A stretch of 29,611 bases of DNA from Alphaproteobacteria bacterium UBA6411 (GCA_002438565.1 DJPN01000014.1:1-29611); one strand, 5' to 3'. Shown: positions 1-8,098, numbered from the stretch's first letter. The notes: generated by a model from the letters alone, not told the origin. Numbers and translations: made by a program.

Positions 1-163
1 TGTCGGGACAAGCCACCAACATCAAAATTGCGGACGGCGTTTCCATTCAAAACGTTAATTTCGATGCCGGCGTCAACAACTCGGTTCACGCCGCCGTCAG
101 AGCGGGCGATGATGAACCCTATCTTGTCGGTGTCACGGAATCCGGCGTCAAAGCCAGCCACAA
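1..163 (+). repeat. Copy 1 of a 426-bp-period coding repeat
   Basis: Bases 1-163 match bases 427-589 with one difference (C at 14, T at 440). The offset is exactly 426 bp, or 142 codons, so the frame is kept. The copy may extend left of the window. Confidence 0.95.
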
Positions 164-944
164 TATCACCGGCGGTTCAATTACGGCTCAAGCGACAAAA
201 AGCGGAACGGGCATTTACGGTTCTTTCAACCGTCTGCCCGCTGACACTGACAAAGGTGTTACCATTACACACGCTCATGTTGACACATTGGCTGATAAAG
301 CCGGCGTCGGTGTTACCGACAACAAATCCGGACTGACCTACTCCGCCGCCGTTGACGGAAAAACCGTTTCCGCCGGCATTATAAAAAATGATTCCAACCG
401 CATCAAACTCAGCTCCTCTATGGGATTGTCGGGACAAGCTACCAACATCAAAATTGCGGACGGCGTTTCCATTCAAAACGTTAATTTCGATGCCGGCGTC
501 AACAACTCGGTTCACGCCGCCGTCAGAGCGGGCGATGATGAACCCTATCTTGTCGGTGTCACGGAATCCGGCGTCAAAGCCAGCCACAACCTCCCCGGAG
601 GCTCAGCAACGATTAAAATCGGCAAAGATGGGACCGTTTCCGGAAATATCGCTACAAATATTTCTTCCAACAAACCCGAAACCGGCAAAGGATTCAGATT
701 GACCCGCGTAGAAGCCGATACTGATGGCAAAGGGGCTGTATTTTTGAAAAACGGCAAAACGGGGCGCGACATTAAAATTTCAGCCGATACTCACGGCAAC
801 GCAGCCGTCAGTTTCGATGGTAAAAACGGCAATGCCACTACCGTTTCCGTTGACCGCAGCGGAGATGTCAGCATCAGCAAAACGGGCGGCAAAAAAGTCA
901 ATATATCCAGACTTATCCGCGACATTAAAAAATTTGTCCGCTGA
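1..944 (+). CDS. 3' end of a large repetitive, probably surface-exposed protein (5' partial)
   Basis: The reading frame is open from base 3 of the window to a TGA at 942-944, so the N-terminus lies outside. The visible 313 codons are rich in Gly, Asn, Ser, Asp, Val and Thr and poor in Cys, typical of beta-rich extracellular repeat proteins. A 142-residue unit is seen: the segment starting SGQATNIKIADG occurs at codons from base 3 and again from base 429. The second copy is followed by a diverged tail with short motifs of the type DGKGAVFLKNGKTG. The C-terminus ends in a basic helix-like stretch (RLIRDIKKFVR) and has no autotransporter barrel or LPXTG-type anchor. I do not recognise a named family. 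A surface or secreted adhesin-like role is inferred from composition and repeats only. Confidence 0.75.
   Translation, partial: SGQATNIKIADGVSIQNVNFDAGVNNSVHAAVRAGDDEPYLVGVTESGVKASHNITGGSITAQATKSGTGIYGSFNRLPADTDKGVTITHAHVDTLADKAGVGVTDNKSGLTYSAAVDGKTVSAGIIKNDSNRIKLSSSMGLSGQATNIKIADGVSIQNVNFDAGVNNSVHAAVRAGDDEPYLVGVTESGVKASHNLPGGSATIKIGKDGTVSGNIATNISSNKPETGKGFRLTRVEADTDGKGAVFLKNGKTGRDIKISADTHGNAAVSFDGKNGNATTVSVDRSGDVSISKTGGKKVNISRLIRDIKKFVR
427..589 (+). repeat. Copy 2 of a 426-bp-period coding repeat
   Basis: This is the second copy of the block at 1-163. Identity breaks abruptly at base 590, after the shared residues KASHN. That is consistent with recent duplication or gene conversion of only part of the 142-residue unit. 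Confidence 0.95.
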
Positions 945-949
945 GCCGT

Positions 950-980
950 AAAAAAGAGACCCCCGCGTAAAACGCGGGGG
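950..980 (-). terminator. Rho-independent terminator of the sigma/anti-sigma/sensor operon
   Basis: There is a perfect 9-bp stem, CCCCCGCGT (960-968) with ACGCGGGGG (972-980), and a 3-nt loop. Read on the minus strand it is followed after four bases by six U (A950-955). On the plus strand no U-run follows, so it mainly serves the minus-strand operon ending at 993. It may also block read-through from the repeat protein gene. Confidence 0.85.
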
Positions 981-992
981 ATGTTGTTACAT

Positions 993-1451
993 TCAGCCAT
1001 CCGTATTTTCGGGCTCCGCGGGCGGCGGAGGGGGCGGCGGCATAAATTCGCGCTCGCGACGGTGTTTGGGCTTGCCTTTACCCTCGAAACGCCGCAGAAA
1101 TTTTACGCGTTCCTTTGCCGACATTTTCATAAACCGTTCAATCATCGCGTTTTGCACCTGCACGTCGATTTGGTGGCGCGCTTCGTCGGCGGCGGCAAAC
1201 GCTTCCCTGATTTTACCGGGATTTTCGGTTTTGAACGCGTCGGCAATGGCGCGGTGCGCGTGACGCATTTTAGCTTCGTTGTCTTTGAACGCCCGTTTCA
1301 TCAACCCGAATTCGGGGCGGTGTTCGCCCTTGGGCATAAAGCGGGCGCGTTGAGGGGGAATCGAACGGCACGGACGGGCGGCGAAATAACCGATGAAGCC
1401 GCAGTTCAACGCTAAAGAAATCCCCAAAACAATCAGCAGTTTTTTGTTCAT
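993..1451 (-). CDS. CnrX/Spy-like periplasmic sensor of the ECF sigma cassette
   Basis: A 152-residue protein. It has an N-terminal hydrophobic segment (about residues 4-25, after MNKK) that could be an uncleaved signal-anchor, then a helical, highly charged domain rich in Arg, Lys, His and Met. The MSAKERVKFLRRF segment resembles the LTxxQ-type helix of the Spy/CpxP/CnrX (Metal_resist) fold. The tail is a seven-proline run. The start was set at 1451 because GGAG lies 8-9 bases upstream; a longer frame to 1523 lacks support. It begins 1 bp after the anti-sigma stop. By analogy with CnrX of Cupriavidus, it would sit in the periplasm and modulate the anti-sigma factor in response to metal or envelope stress. 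The family call rests on context and composition and is moderate. Confidence 0.6.
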   Translation of the reverse strand: MNKKLLIVLGISLALNCGFIGYFAARPCRSIPPQRARFMPKGEHRPEFGLMKRAFKDNEAKMRHAHRAIADAFKTENPGKIREAFAAADEARHQIDVQVQNAMIERFMKMSAKERVKFLRRFEGKGKPKHRREREFMPPPPPPPAEPENTDG

Positions 1452-1452
1452 G

Positions 1453-1713
1453 TCAGAAAGCTCCGTAGTTATAAAGGGTATCCAGATATTGCGCGGCATT
1501 TTGGTAATCCGCGGCGTTCGCATACGAACCGAAGCAAAAGCCGCCGATTAAAAACGCAACAGACAGCCACGCGCAATTTTTAACAAAGAACAGCCACAGT
1601 TTCGGGGCGCGTTCCCGCATCGCCCGAATGAAAATCTCGTCGCTCAAGCCCGCCGAATCGGGAACGGTATATTGATTCAACAGAGCGTCCAGCTGCGTAT
1701 CCGTCAAAGTCAT
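1453..1713 (-). CDS. Small single-pass anti-sigma factor (CnrY-like position)
   Basis: An 86-residue protein with a short cytoplasmic part (about 1-37, ending MRERAPKLW), one membrane span (about 39-60) and a short periplasmic tail. This size and topology fit the minimal anti-sigma factors that hold an ECF sigma factor at the membrane. It starts 1 bp after the sigma factor stop. A strong GGAGAAG ribosome site overlaps the sigma 3' end, indicating translational coupling and balanced production. It does not resemble zinc-binding ZAS anti-sigma factors: no HxxxCxxC motif is visible. The role is inferred from gene order and topology. Confidence 0.6.
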   Translation of the reverse strand: MTLTDTQLDALLNQYTVPDSAGLSDEIFIRAMRERAPKLWLFFVKNCAWLSVAFLIGGFCFGSYANAADYQNAAQYLDTLYNYGAF

Positions 1714-1714
1714 G

Positions 1715-2248
1715 TTACTTCTCCTTTCCCAGCAAATCTTTCAGCGATTGGCGCGCGCGGAACAGCAAAGCTTCCGTCGCGCCTTGGCTCAGCCCCAGAA
1801 TTTCCGCAGCGTCCTTGGCTTTCAGATCTTGATAGTAGCACAAGACAAGGGCTTCTTTCTGGCGGGACGGCAATGACTCGACCGCATTGCGGACACGGTC
1901 GGATTCACTTTTGGCGATTAACGTCTTTTCGGGCGAATCAGCCGGCGATTCCAACATTTCGCCCAGTTCCTCCGTCGGCTTTTCCCGCCGGCGCATATCG
2001 ATAAAAGCGTTATACGCCACGCGGTACAGCCATGTATCCAGCTTTGCCGTCGGCTGCCACGCCGCGGGATTTTTCCAGACTTTCAAAAAAACGTCCTGCG
2101 TCAAATCCCGCGCATCCGCTTCCGACGCGGTCAACCGCCACGCCAAGCTGAAAACCTTGCGCTCAAAACGGTTCAGCAATTCCCGAAAAGCCGCCGCATC
2201 CGCCGCTTTTATGCGATTCATCAAGTCCGCGTCGGACAAATCGGTCAT
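1715..2248 (-). CDS. RNA polymerase sigma factor, ECF subfamily
   Basis: A 177-residue protein with only sigma regions 2 and 4, the hallmark of ECF factors. Region 2 spans about 25-90 and includes DARDLTQDVFLKVW and a YNAFIDMRRR segment. Region 4 spans about 123-172 and carries LPSRQKEALVLCYYQDL followed by the helix-turn-helix AAEILGLSQGATEALLFRAR. It directs RNA polymerase to a stress regulon. The start ATG at 2248 has GGAGAG about 8 bases upstream. It heads an operon with its presumed anti-sigma factor and a CnrX-like sensor, and ECF factors commonly activate their own operon. I could not identify a convincing ECF promoter in the 63 bp upstream. Confidence 0.92.
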   Translation of the reverse strand: MTDLSDADLMNRIKAADAAAFRELLNRFERKVFSLAWRLTASEADARDLTQDVFLKVWKNPAAWQPTAKLDTWLYRVAYNAFIDMRRREKPTEELGEMLESPADSPEKTLIAKSESDRVRNAVESLPSRQKEALVLCYYQDLKAKDAAEILGLSQGATEALLFRARQSLKDLLGKEK

Positions 2249-2311
2249 TGTTGTTCTCTCTCCGTCAAGTTCTGTTAGTTAAACGGAAGAAAAGGATAAA
2301 AACTTACGGAA

Positions 2312-3199
2312 TTATTCTTCGCGACCCGCAAAAAACAAATCGTACGCGTTTTGATAGAACAAACGGTGGATGAGTTCCTGCGCTTCTTCCTCGTCGAAAG
2401 CGGAGGCAATCGCCGATTTGACTTCGCTGACGCGGTACGGATACGTCGCGGGGTCGCCGAACGGTCCCAAAGGAATATCCGTGCCGAACATCAAATGCGA
2501 AATCGTGTCTTCGTCCGCGCGGTTCAAAATCGCGACAATCATTTCGGGCGACAGCCACGACACGTCGGCGTACAGGTTCGCCGTTTCCGATTTAATCGCG
2601 GATTGCAGAATACCCAAAGTGTACCAGTGGTTTGCGTCGTCGCCCATGCCCAAATGCGCCATAATGGTCGGGACTTCGGGATATTTCGACGCGGTTTCGT
2701 AAATGTACATCGGGTCGGAATAATCGTCCTGCGAATGGAACAAAACGGGCAGACCGTATTCCTGCGCGACTTCCATATACGGTTCGTACTGCGGATCGTT
2801 CGCGTTCAGGTGCAGCGTGTTGGGATGCAGTTTGATGCCGTAGATTTCATCGCCGCGTTCCTCAATCAAATTCGCCAGATTTTCGGCGTCGCCGTAGCCG
2901 GGCTGTCCGACAATCAGCGTTTTGAATTTGGGATTTTCGGCGGCAATGTCCAACATTTCAAGGTTGGCTTCGTCTTCGGTGATTTTGGGCGAACCGTCGG
3001 GTTTCAAGTCGATGCCGCTCATATTGGAAACCATAACGGCGACGACTTCGTTTTCCTCTTCCTCGCCGTTGATGGACACTGTAAAGGGTTCCGCCATCGC
3101 GGCGTTCAAAGCGTCCGCCGTAAAGTCCGCATTATCCGCGCACCACGTTCCGACATGAGCGTGGGCTTCGATGATTTTGCCGTAATCTTCTTCGTTCAT
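2312..3199 (-). CDS. Amidohydrolase-2 family metal-dependent hydrolase
   Basis: A 295-residue TIM-barrel-type hydrolase (Amidohydrolase_2 superfamily). The metal and catalytic landmarks are in order: HAH at 13-15 at the end of strand 1, GIKLHP at 121-126, FHSQDD around 154-159, AHLG at 181-184 and FGTDIP at 238-243 with the late-strand Asp241. Relatives hydrolyse C-N bonds or decarboxylate small ring compounds; the substrate cannot be told from sequence. The ATG at 3199 is preferred because AAGGA sits 8 bases upstream. Two earlier ATGs lie too close to this site, and the frame to 3259 encodes no conserved sequence. It lies 72 bp after anmK on the same strand, so co-transcription is possible. 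Confidence 0.85.
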   Translation of the reverse strand: MNEEDYGKIIEAHAHVGTWCADNADFTADALNAAMAEPFTVSINGEEEENEVVAVMVSNMSGIDLKPDGSPKITEDEANLEMLDIAAENPKFKTLIVGQPGYGDAENLANLIEERGDEIYGIKLHPNTLHLNANDPQYEPYMEVAQEYGLPVLFHSQDDYSDPMYIYETASKYPEVPTIMAHLGMGDDANHWYTLGILQSAIKSETANLYADVSWLSPEMIVAILNRADEDTISHLMFGTDIPLGPFGDPATYPYRVSEVKSAIASAFDEEEAQELIHRLFYQNAYDLFFAGREE

Positions 3200-3271
3200 T
3201 GACATCATCCTTAAAAAAAACTTCGTTGACAAAGGATTTAGCCTTGTTTCACTTTCCAATCAAGCGTTTTT

Positions 3272-4387
3272 TTAGCGGATTTTTTTAGGCGCGTCGTGAC
3301 GCATGCCGCCGCACATCGAATGAGGCACGCCCGTTGTCGACGGGAACGAAAAAGGCAAGCCGAACAGGCTTTTCACAGCCAGAAACGCAAAGCCCTGCGC
3401 TTCGATGAAATCCCCGTCCCATTTGACGTCGCGCGCGATGTCGACGGGGGCGTTCAGCCGCTGGCGAATCATGCGCATCAAGGTCGGATTGTGCGCGCCG
3501 CCGCCGCAAACTATCCAGCGTTTGGGTTCTTCGGGCAGGAAATCGCGCGCTTTGACAACACATTCCGCGCAAAAAGCCGTCAAAGTCGCCGCGCCGTCCG
3601 CGACGCTCAAGCCTTCGGTGTTTTCAGCCAAACGGGCGGAAAATTCGTCGCGGTCGATGGTTTTGGGCGGCTTTTGGTCAAAATAGGGACGCTTCAGCAT
3701 CCGGGCTACGATTTTTTCGTCAACCGCACCCGTCGCCGCCATTGCGCCGTCAAAGTCCATGGTCGAACCGTGCTTTTTCATCATCCAATCGTCAATCGGC
3801 GCGTTTCCTGGCCCCGTGTCAAACGCGACCAGTTCGCCGTTTCCGCCTATCCACGTCAAGGTTGAAATCCCGCCGATGTTCAAAACTGCAAGCGGCTTTT
3901 CCAAATTCTGCGCCAAAGCGGCGTAATAGGACGGCATCAAAGGCGCGCCCTGTCCCCCGTTCGCTATATCGGAGTTGCGGAAACGGTTGACCACGCACAC
4001 GCCCGTTTCGGCGGCCAGCAAATCGCCGTCGCCGATTTGCACGGACAGATGTTCCGCCGCGTTGTGGTAAACGGTTTGCCCGTGAAAGCCGATGACGTCG
4101 ACATCCTGCGCCCTCAAGCCCGCGGAATCCATCAATTCTTTGGCAACGTCGGCATGAAACAGGGTCAGGCGGCGTTCAATGTCTTTGACTTTTTCAGCAT
4201 CGGCTTGCGCGCCTTTGCCCGTAATCGAACGCAAATCCGCGCGCATTTCCATATCATAGGGGCGGTTCAGCGCCTTGCCGAAATCGAACACGTCAACCCC
4301 GTCCGTAACCAGCAGGGCGGCGTCCACGCCGTCCATGGATGTTCCGCTCATTAACCCCAGCGCCGTCAAAGGCTTGATGACTTCCAT
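3272..4387 (-). CDS. anmK: Anhydro-N-acetylmuramic acid kinase AnmK
   Basis: A 371-residue protein of the expected family length. AnmK hydrolyses the 1,6-anhydro ring of anhydro-MurNAc and phosphorylates it to MurNAc-6-phosphate, recycling peptidoglycan in the cytoplasm. Visible family motifs are GLMSGTSMDG at 11-20 (phosphate loop), GFHGQTVYH, NIGGISTLT, FDTGPGNAPIDDW and CGGGAHNPTLM. It is transcribed divergently from tyrS. A GGGAAA stretch a few bases before the ATG may be the ribosome site. Confidence 0.96.
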   Translation of the reverse strand: MEVIKPLTALGLMSGTSMDGVDAALLVTDGVDVFDFGKALNRPYDMEMRADLRSITGKGAQADAEKVKDIERRLTLFHADVAKELMDSAGLRAQDVDVIGFHGQTVYHNAAEHLSVQIGDGDLLAAETGVCVVNRFRNSDIANGGQGAPLMPSYYAALAQNLEKPLAVLNIGGISTLTWIGGNGELVAFDTGPGNAPIDDWMMKKHGSTMDFDGAMAATGAVDEKIVARMLKRPYFDQKPPKTIDRDEFSARLAENTEGLSVADGAATLTAFCAECVVKARDFLPEEPKRWIVCGGGAHNPTLMRMIRQRLNAPVDIARDVKWDGDFIEAQGFAFLAVKSLFGLPFSFPSTTGVPHSMCGGMRHDAPKKIR

Positions 4388-4404
4388 ATTTTCCCGTTTC
4401 TCTC

Positions 4405-4433
4405 TTGAGTTTGTAAATCAATGCTGATACAAA
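4405..4433 (+). promoter_or_regulatory. Candidate sigma-70-type promoter for tyrS
   Basis: TTGAGT (4405-4410), a 17-bp spacer and TACAAA (4428-4433) lie in the 90-bp divergent gap between anmK and tyrS. This would give a leader of about 37 nt. Both hexamers deviate from consensus. Confidence 0.35.
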
Positions 4434-4477
4434 TCGTACAGAAAAAGTTTTAACAAAATACAAAAGGAATTTAACCG

Positions 4478-5725
4478 ATGCCGTTTAAATCCGAATTGCT
4501 GAACATCCTGTCGGAACGCGGATTCGTCAACCAATGCACCAACGAAGCGGGCTTTGACGATTATCTGAGCGAATGCGAAAAATCGGGCAAACCCGCCGTC
4601 GCGTACCTCGGCTCCGACCCGACGGGGGACAGTCTGCACGTCGGACATCTGGTGCCCGTGATGATGATGCGCTGGTTTCAAAAGCTGGGAAACAAGCCGC
4701 TGATGCTGGTCGGCGGCGCGACCGCGCGAATCGGCGACCCGTCGGGCAAGGACAAACTGCGCCCCTTTATGACCGCCGAAACCATCGCGCACAACGAAGC
4801 GGGCCTGAAAAAATCCTACTCTAAATTCATCCGTTTCGACGATACGGCGAACGGCGCGGTCATGGTGGACAACTACGACTGGTTCCGCGACATCAACTAT
4901 TTGGAATTTCTGCGCGATGTCGGAACATATTACTCCGTCAACCGCATGCTGACCATGGAAAGCGTCAAAGCGCGCCTGGACAGGGAACAGCAGATGTCGT
5001 TTTTGGAGTTCAACTACCAGCTTTTGCAGGGTTATGATTTCTGCCAGCTTTACAAGCAGTACGGCTGCCGCGCGCAAATGGCGGGGTCGGATCAATGGGG
5101 CAACATCACGTCGGGAACGGAGCTGGGACGGCGCAAGTACGACGTCGAACTGTTCGGTTTCACCTGCCCGATTATCACCGATTCGGCGGGCAAGAAAATG
5201 GGCAAGTCCGAGGGTAACGCCGTTTGGATTAACGACGAAAAACTGCCGTCTTACGACTATTACCAGTACTTCCGCAACGTCGGCGACGCGGACGTGGGCA
5301 AATGCCTGCGCATTTTCACCGATTTGCCGATGGACGAAGTCCGCCGCTTGGGAGCTTTGAAAGACAAGGAAATCAACGAAGCCAAGAAAATCCTCGCGTT
5401 CGAGGCGACGAAAATCTGCCGCGGACAGGATGCCGCGGCCACCGCCGCCGAAACCGCGCGCAAAACGTTTGAAGAAGGCGCCGCGGGCGGCGATTTGCCG
5501 ACTCTTGCCGCAACGGGCGAAATCGCGCTGACCGAAGCTTTGTTGCAGCTGAAGCTGGTTGCCAGCAAAGGCGAAGCGAAACGGCTGATTGCGCAAAACG
5601 GCGTGAAAATCAACGATGCCGCCGTATCGGGCGACAACATCACGCTGACCGCCGCAAACGCCAAAGACGGACAAATCAAACTGTCCGTCGGCAAGAAAAA
5701 GCACGGACTTGTGACGCTAGCTTAA
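4478..5725 (+). CDS. tyrS: Tyrosyl-tRNA synthetase
   Basis: A 415-residue class I aminoacyl-tRNA synthetase that charges tRNA-Tyr with tyrosine in the cytoplasm. The HIGH-type signature is HVGH at 54-57, and the KMSKS-type loop reads KMGKS at 240-244, as is common in bacterial TyrRS. QYGCRAQMAGSDQWGNI carries the tyrosine-binding region. An S4-like RNA-binding domain occupies about 345-415 (LLQLKLVASKGEAKRLI). AAAGGA lies 9 bases before the ATG. The 3' end overlaps the convergent nadK by 9 bp, with no terminator between them. Confidence 0.98.
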   Translation: MPFKSELLNILSERGFVNQCTNEAGFDDYLSECEKSGKPAVAYLGSDPTGDSLHVGHLVPVMMMRWFQKLGNKPLMLVGGATARIGDPSGKDKLRPFMTAETIAHNEAGLKKSYSKFIRFDDTANGAVMVDNYDWFRDINYLEFLRDVGTYYSVNRMLTMESVKARLDREQQMSFLEFNYQLLQGYDFCQLYKQYGCRAQMAGSDQWGNITSGTELGRRKYDVELFGFTCPIITDSAGKKMGKSEGNAVWINDEKLPSYDYYQYFRNVGDADVGKCLRIFTDLPMDEVRRLGALKDKEINEAKKILAFEATKICRGQDAAATAAETARKTFEEGAAGGDLPTLAATGEIALTEALLQLKLVASKGEAKRLIAQNGVKINDAAVSGDNITLTAANAKDGQIKLSVGKKKHGLVTLA

Positions 5726-6475
5726 AAACTGTTCGTCCAGAACGCGGTCTTCCAAATTGTAATCGGGTTCAAACAGCAAAGTAATGCCGATGTTTTCGGC
5801 TTCCTTGACTGTTACACGCGACACGTTGCGCAGTTCGGTGAAATCGGCGACCGCGCTGACGGGGCGTTTGTCTTTTTGCCGGATTTCAAACGAAACGGTG
5901 ACATGGCGCGGCAAAATCGCGCCGTGCCAACGGCGGGGGCGGAACGGACTGATGGGCGTCAGCGCCAAAACATTGGACGTCAAAGGCAAAATCGGCCCGT
6001 GCGCCGACAGATTGTATGCCGTGCTGCCCGCGGGGGTCGACACCAGCACGCCGTCGCAAATCAAATCCGATATTTTTTCCGCGCCGTCAACGCGAATCGA
6101 AATGTCGGCTGTCTGGCAGCTTTGCCGCAGCAAAGACACTTCGTTCAGCGCAAGGGCTTTAAGCGTTTTGTTTTGGTTTTCGGCAATCATTTCCAGCGGG
6201 CGCAAAGTGACCCGTCCCGCTTTGTCCAGCCGTTCGGGCAAATCGTCTTCGCGGTATTTGTTCAGCAAAAATCCGATGCTGCCGCAGTTCATCCCGTAAA
6301 AGAGAATCCCCTTTTCGATATGTTTGTGCATGGTTTGCAGCAAAAAACCGTCGCCGCCCAAAACGATTAAAGCGTCGGCTTTGGCGACGCTCGACTGTCC
6401 GTACAAAGCCTTCAGCTTTTCCGCCGCCGACTGCGCCAATTCCGTTTTATCCGCCAGAAAACAAAGCCGTTTCAT
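5717..6475 (-). CDS. nadK: NAD kinase
   Basis: A 252-residue ATP-NAD kinase, the only biosynthetic source of NADP. Family motifs are visible: GGDG at 40-43, NCGSIGFL, LNEVSLLR, DGVLVSTPAGSTAYNLSA and LTPISPF. The length is normal for the compact alphaproteobacterial form. AGAGGA precedes the ATG by about 7 bases. The last 9 bp are shared with the convergent tyrS 3' end. Confidence 0.96.
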   Translation of the reverse strand: MKRLCFLADKTELAQSAAEKLKALYGQSSVAKADALIVLGGDGFLLQTMHKHIEKGILFYGMNCGSIGFLLNKYREDDLPERLDKAGRVTLRPLEMIAENQNKTLKALALNEVSLLRQSCQTADISIRVDGAEKISDLICDGVLVSTPAGSTAYNLSAHGPILPLTSNVLALTPISPFRPRRWHGAILPRHVTVSFEIRQKDKRPVSAVADFTELRNVSRVTVKEAENIGITLLFEPDYNLEDRVLDEQFLS

Positions 6476-6499
6476 TTTTTAATCCTCTTGTGCTATAAT
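6471..6499 (+). promoter_or_regulatory. Candidate promoter for the exported protein gene at 6533
   Basis: A perfect TATAAT (6494-6499) lies in the divergent gap between nadK and the next plus-strand gene. The hexamer 17 bp upstream (TTCATT, 6471-6476) is poor, so the -35 is uncertain. Confidence 0.4.
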
Positions 6500-6532
6500 C
6501 ATAGCCTAATTTGTTTGATTGGGAAATAAAAA

Positions 6533-7165
6533 GTGAAAACGGTTTTTACTCTGATTGTCTTGCTGGCGGCAATGCCGGCGCAGGCGGTGATTTATTCGTC
6601 CGATGTTGTGGGAACGGCGCGGACTTTTTCCGAACAAAAAAACAAATCCGAACGCCCCGCCCCGCCCAAAGAGGCTTCGCCCATGCCCGACAAGGATTTG
6701 CTGGCGACGGATCCGTTCACGTTCGACGAATTGCGCCGCTTTGCCCGTGATTGGCGCAAATATTCGCGCTGGCTGCAGGAAGGCAACAATCAATACAAAG
6801 CCGTCGCATATTTGGGCGTTTCCCGCAGTATGGACTATCCCGCCGAAGTCGTGCGCTGGGCGGATGAACACGGCTGGGCGGCGGACAGATTTTTTTTGCT
6901 GGAACGCAAATTCAGACGAACCCTGTCCGTTATCCGACAACAGGAACGCCGCGCGAACTTAACGGCGCACCTGCAGCGGCAAATCAATTCCGTCCGCAAT
7001 AATCCGGATTTGAAACCCGAAGAAAAAAAGAAAACCATGTCGCAGTATTACCGCAACATTCGCGACATTCAGCATGCGACGGAAGCCAAAGCCCCCGTCA
7101 CCCCCGATGAATACGAAATGATAAAACTCAACAGAACTGCGCTGGAAAAAATCCTGCAGGATTAA
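6533..7165 (+). CDS. Exported helical protein of unknown function
   Basis: A 210-residue protein. The N-terminus has a clear signal peptide (about 1-18, ending PAQA). A proline- and lysine-rich linker follows to about residue 50, then a mostly helical, strongly charged domain with many Arg, Lys, Glu and aromatic residues. Segments RRFARDWRKYSRWL and RWADEHGWAADRFFLLERKF look like amphipathic helices of a small helical bundle. I recognise no family. The start codon is GTG with only a weak purine-rich ribosome site, and no better in-frame start exists before the signal peptide. The gene ends overlapping the convergent PAP2-like gene by 4 bp. Confidence 0.7.
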   Translation: MKTVFTLIVLLAAMPAQAVIYSSDVVGTARTFSEQKNKSERPAPPKEASPMPDKDLLATDPFTFDELRRFARDWRKYSRWLQEGNNQYKAVAYLGVSRSMDYPAEVVRWADEHGWAADRFFLLERKFRRTLSVIRQQERRANLTAHLQRQINSVRNNPDLKPEEKKKTMSQYYRNIRDIQHATEAKAPVTPDEYEMIKLNRTALEKILQD

Positions 7166-7986
7166 CGGGTAAACAACGGCGAGTTTTCGCGGTTTTCGGA
7201 AACAATCCACCGTGCGGCGGAATACATAATCACCGCAACGTACGCCCCCATGACGGCGTCGCTGACAAAGCAAACTCCCGCCAAAGGCAAAGCCATGGTT
7301 ACCAACGCCGCGAACGCATAAAACAGCCGTTTAAAGCGCGAACAGCACCACCCCGCCGCCAAAGCCACCGCCCACGCGCTTTGAACGCCGAAGCTGGGGA
7401 ACGACGTTTCCGTCAGCCGGAACCGGAACGACGCAAAACCGTATACATGCATGGTTTCCAAAAATTCGGGCGTATACCGTCCGATTAAAATATTGAAAAA
7501 CACCGTAAACAGCGACGACATCGACAACGCCAGTAAAACAAACAGCGTTTTTTTGGCTTTGTCCAAACTGCGTTCAAACGCCTCCGTCGTCAAAGACAAC
7601 CCCGCCGCGACCATATATCCCAGACCGACGGCGGCCAAAATCAAAAACCACCATCCCGACGGATTGATTGCGGCTATGTTCGCCCAAACACCATCCGCGT
7701 TTTTTGCCAAACAGGCTTTCGCAACCGGCAAATCGAAAAAAGAAATCGATAAAACGCAAAACAGGCTGACATAGATAAATCCCGCCGTCCGAGGCTGCTC
7801 CCGCGTGAATTTGACGATAAAATCGCGCGTTTTCATCACCTTCGGGCGTAAATTTTCAGGCCTCAGCCCGTTCCGGATTTCCTGCGCGCGTTCACTTTGC
7901 CACGCCCGCCGCGTGATATCGGCAACGGCGCGGACGGCGTGAACGGTTTTGAGTTTGGCGGTTGTCAGCAATTCTTTCGTATTCAT
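7162..7986 (-). CDS. PAP2-like membrane protein, apparently catalytically dead
   Basis: A 274-residue protein with a soluble N-terminal helix-rich part (1-65) and about six membrane spans from residue 68 on. The layout follows the PAP2 phosphatase superfamily: the GRYTPE segment at 169-174 stands where GRxRPE is expected, SFPSFG at 195-200 where SFPSGH is expected, and GVCFVSDAVMG at 237-247 where GVHYxSDVxxG is expected. Thus the Arg of motif 1, the His of motif 2 and the nucleophilic His of motif 3 (now Cys239) are all missing, as is the Arg before motif 3. A lipid-binding pseudoenzyme is the simplest reading; a remote unrelated fold is possible. The ATG at 7986 is favoured by AGGGA 6 bases upstream. 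Confidence 0.6.
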   Translation of the reverse strand: MNTKELLTTAKLKTVHAVRAVADITRRAWQSERAQEIRNGLRPENLRPKVMKTRDFIVKFTREQPRTAGFIYVSLFCVLSISFFDLPVAKACLAKNADGVWANIAAINPSGWWFLILAAVGLGYMVAAGLSLTTEAFERSLDKAKKTLFVLLALSMSSLFTVFFNILIGRYTPEFLETMHVYGFASFRFRLTETSFPSFGVQSAWAVALAAGWCCSRFKRLFYAFAALVTMALPLAGVCFVSDAVMGAYVAVIMYSAARWIVSENRENSPLFTR

Positions 7987-8050
7987 GGTTTGTCCCTGTT
8001 TCATCGCGAATCACTATATCATACAAAGCGGCTTCAAGTAATTTAAAAAA

Positions 8051-8079
8051 TTGCACTTTGCGCAAAAGAACTGTAAAAT
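8051..8079 (+). promoter_or_regulatory. Promoter of the exported-protein operon
   Basis: TTGCAC (8051-8056), an exact 17-bp spacer and TAAAAT (8074-8079) lie 20 bp before the first ATG of the operon. The predicted transcript would start near 8086, with AGAGG positioned 7 bases before the ATG at 8099. Confidence 0.7.
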
Positions 8080-8098
8080 ATCCGCCAAGAGGTTTTGA

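Noticed and set aside
2351..3202. 283-codon plus-strand frame opposite the amidohydrolase
   Set aside because: It is an antisense shadow. The minus-strand frame has the HxH, KLHP, AHLG and GTD landmarks.
4418..5704. 428-codon minus-strand open frame opposite tyrS
   Set aside because: It is the antisense shadow of a certain tyrS gene. Its composition (Arg, Phe, Val, Gln rich) is typical of reverse-frame translation, and it has no family motif.
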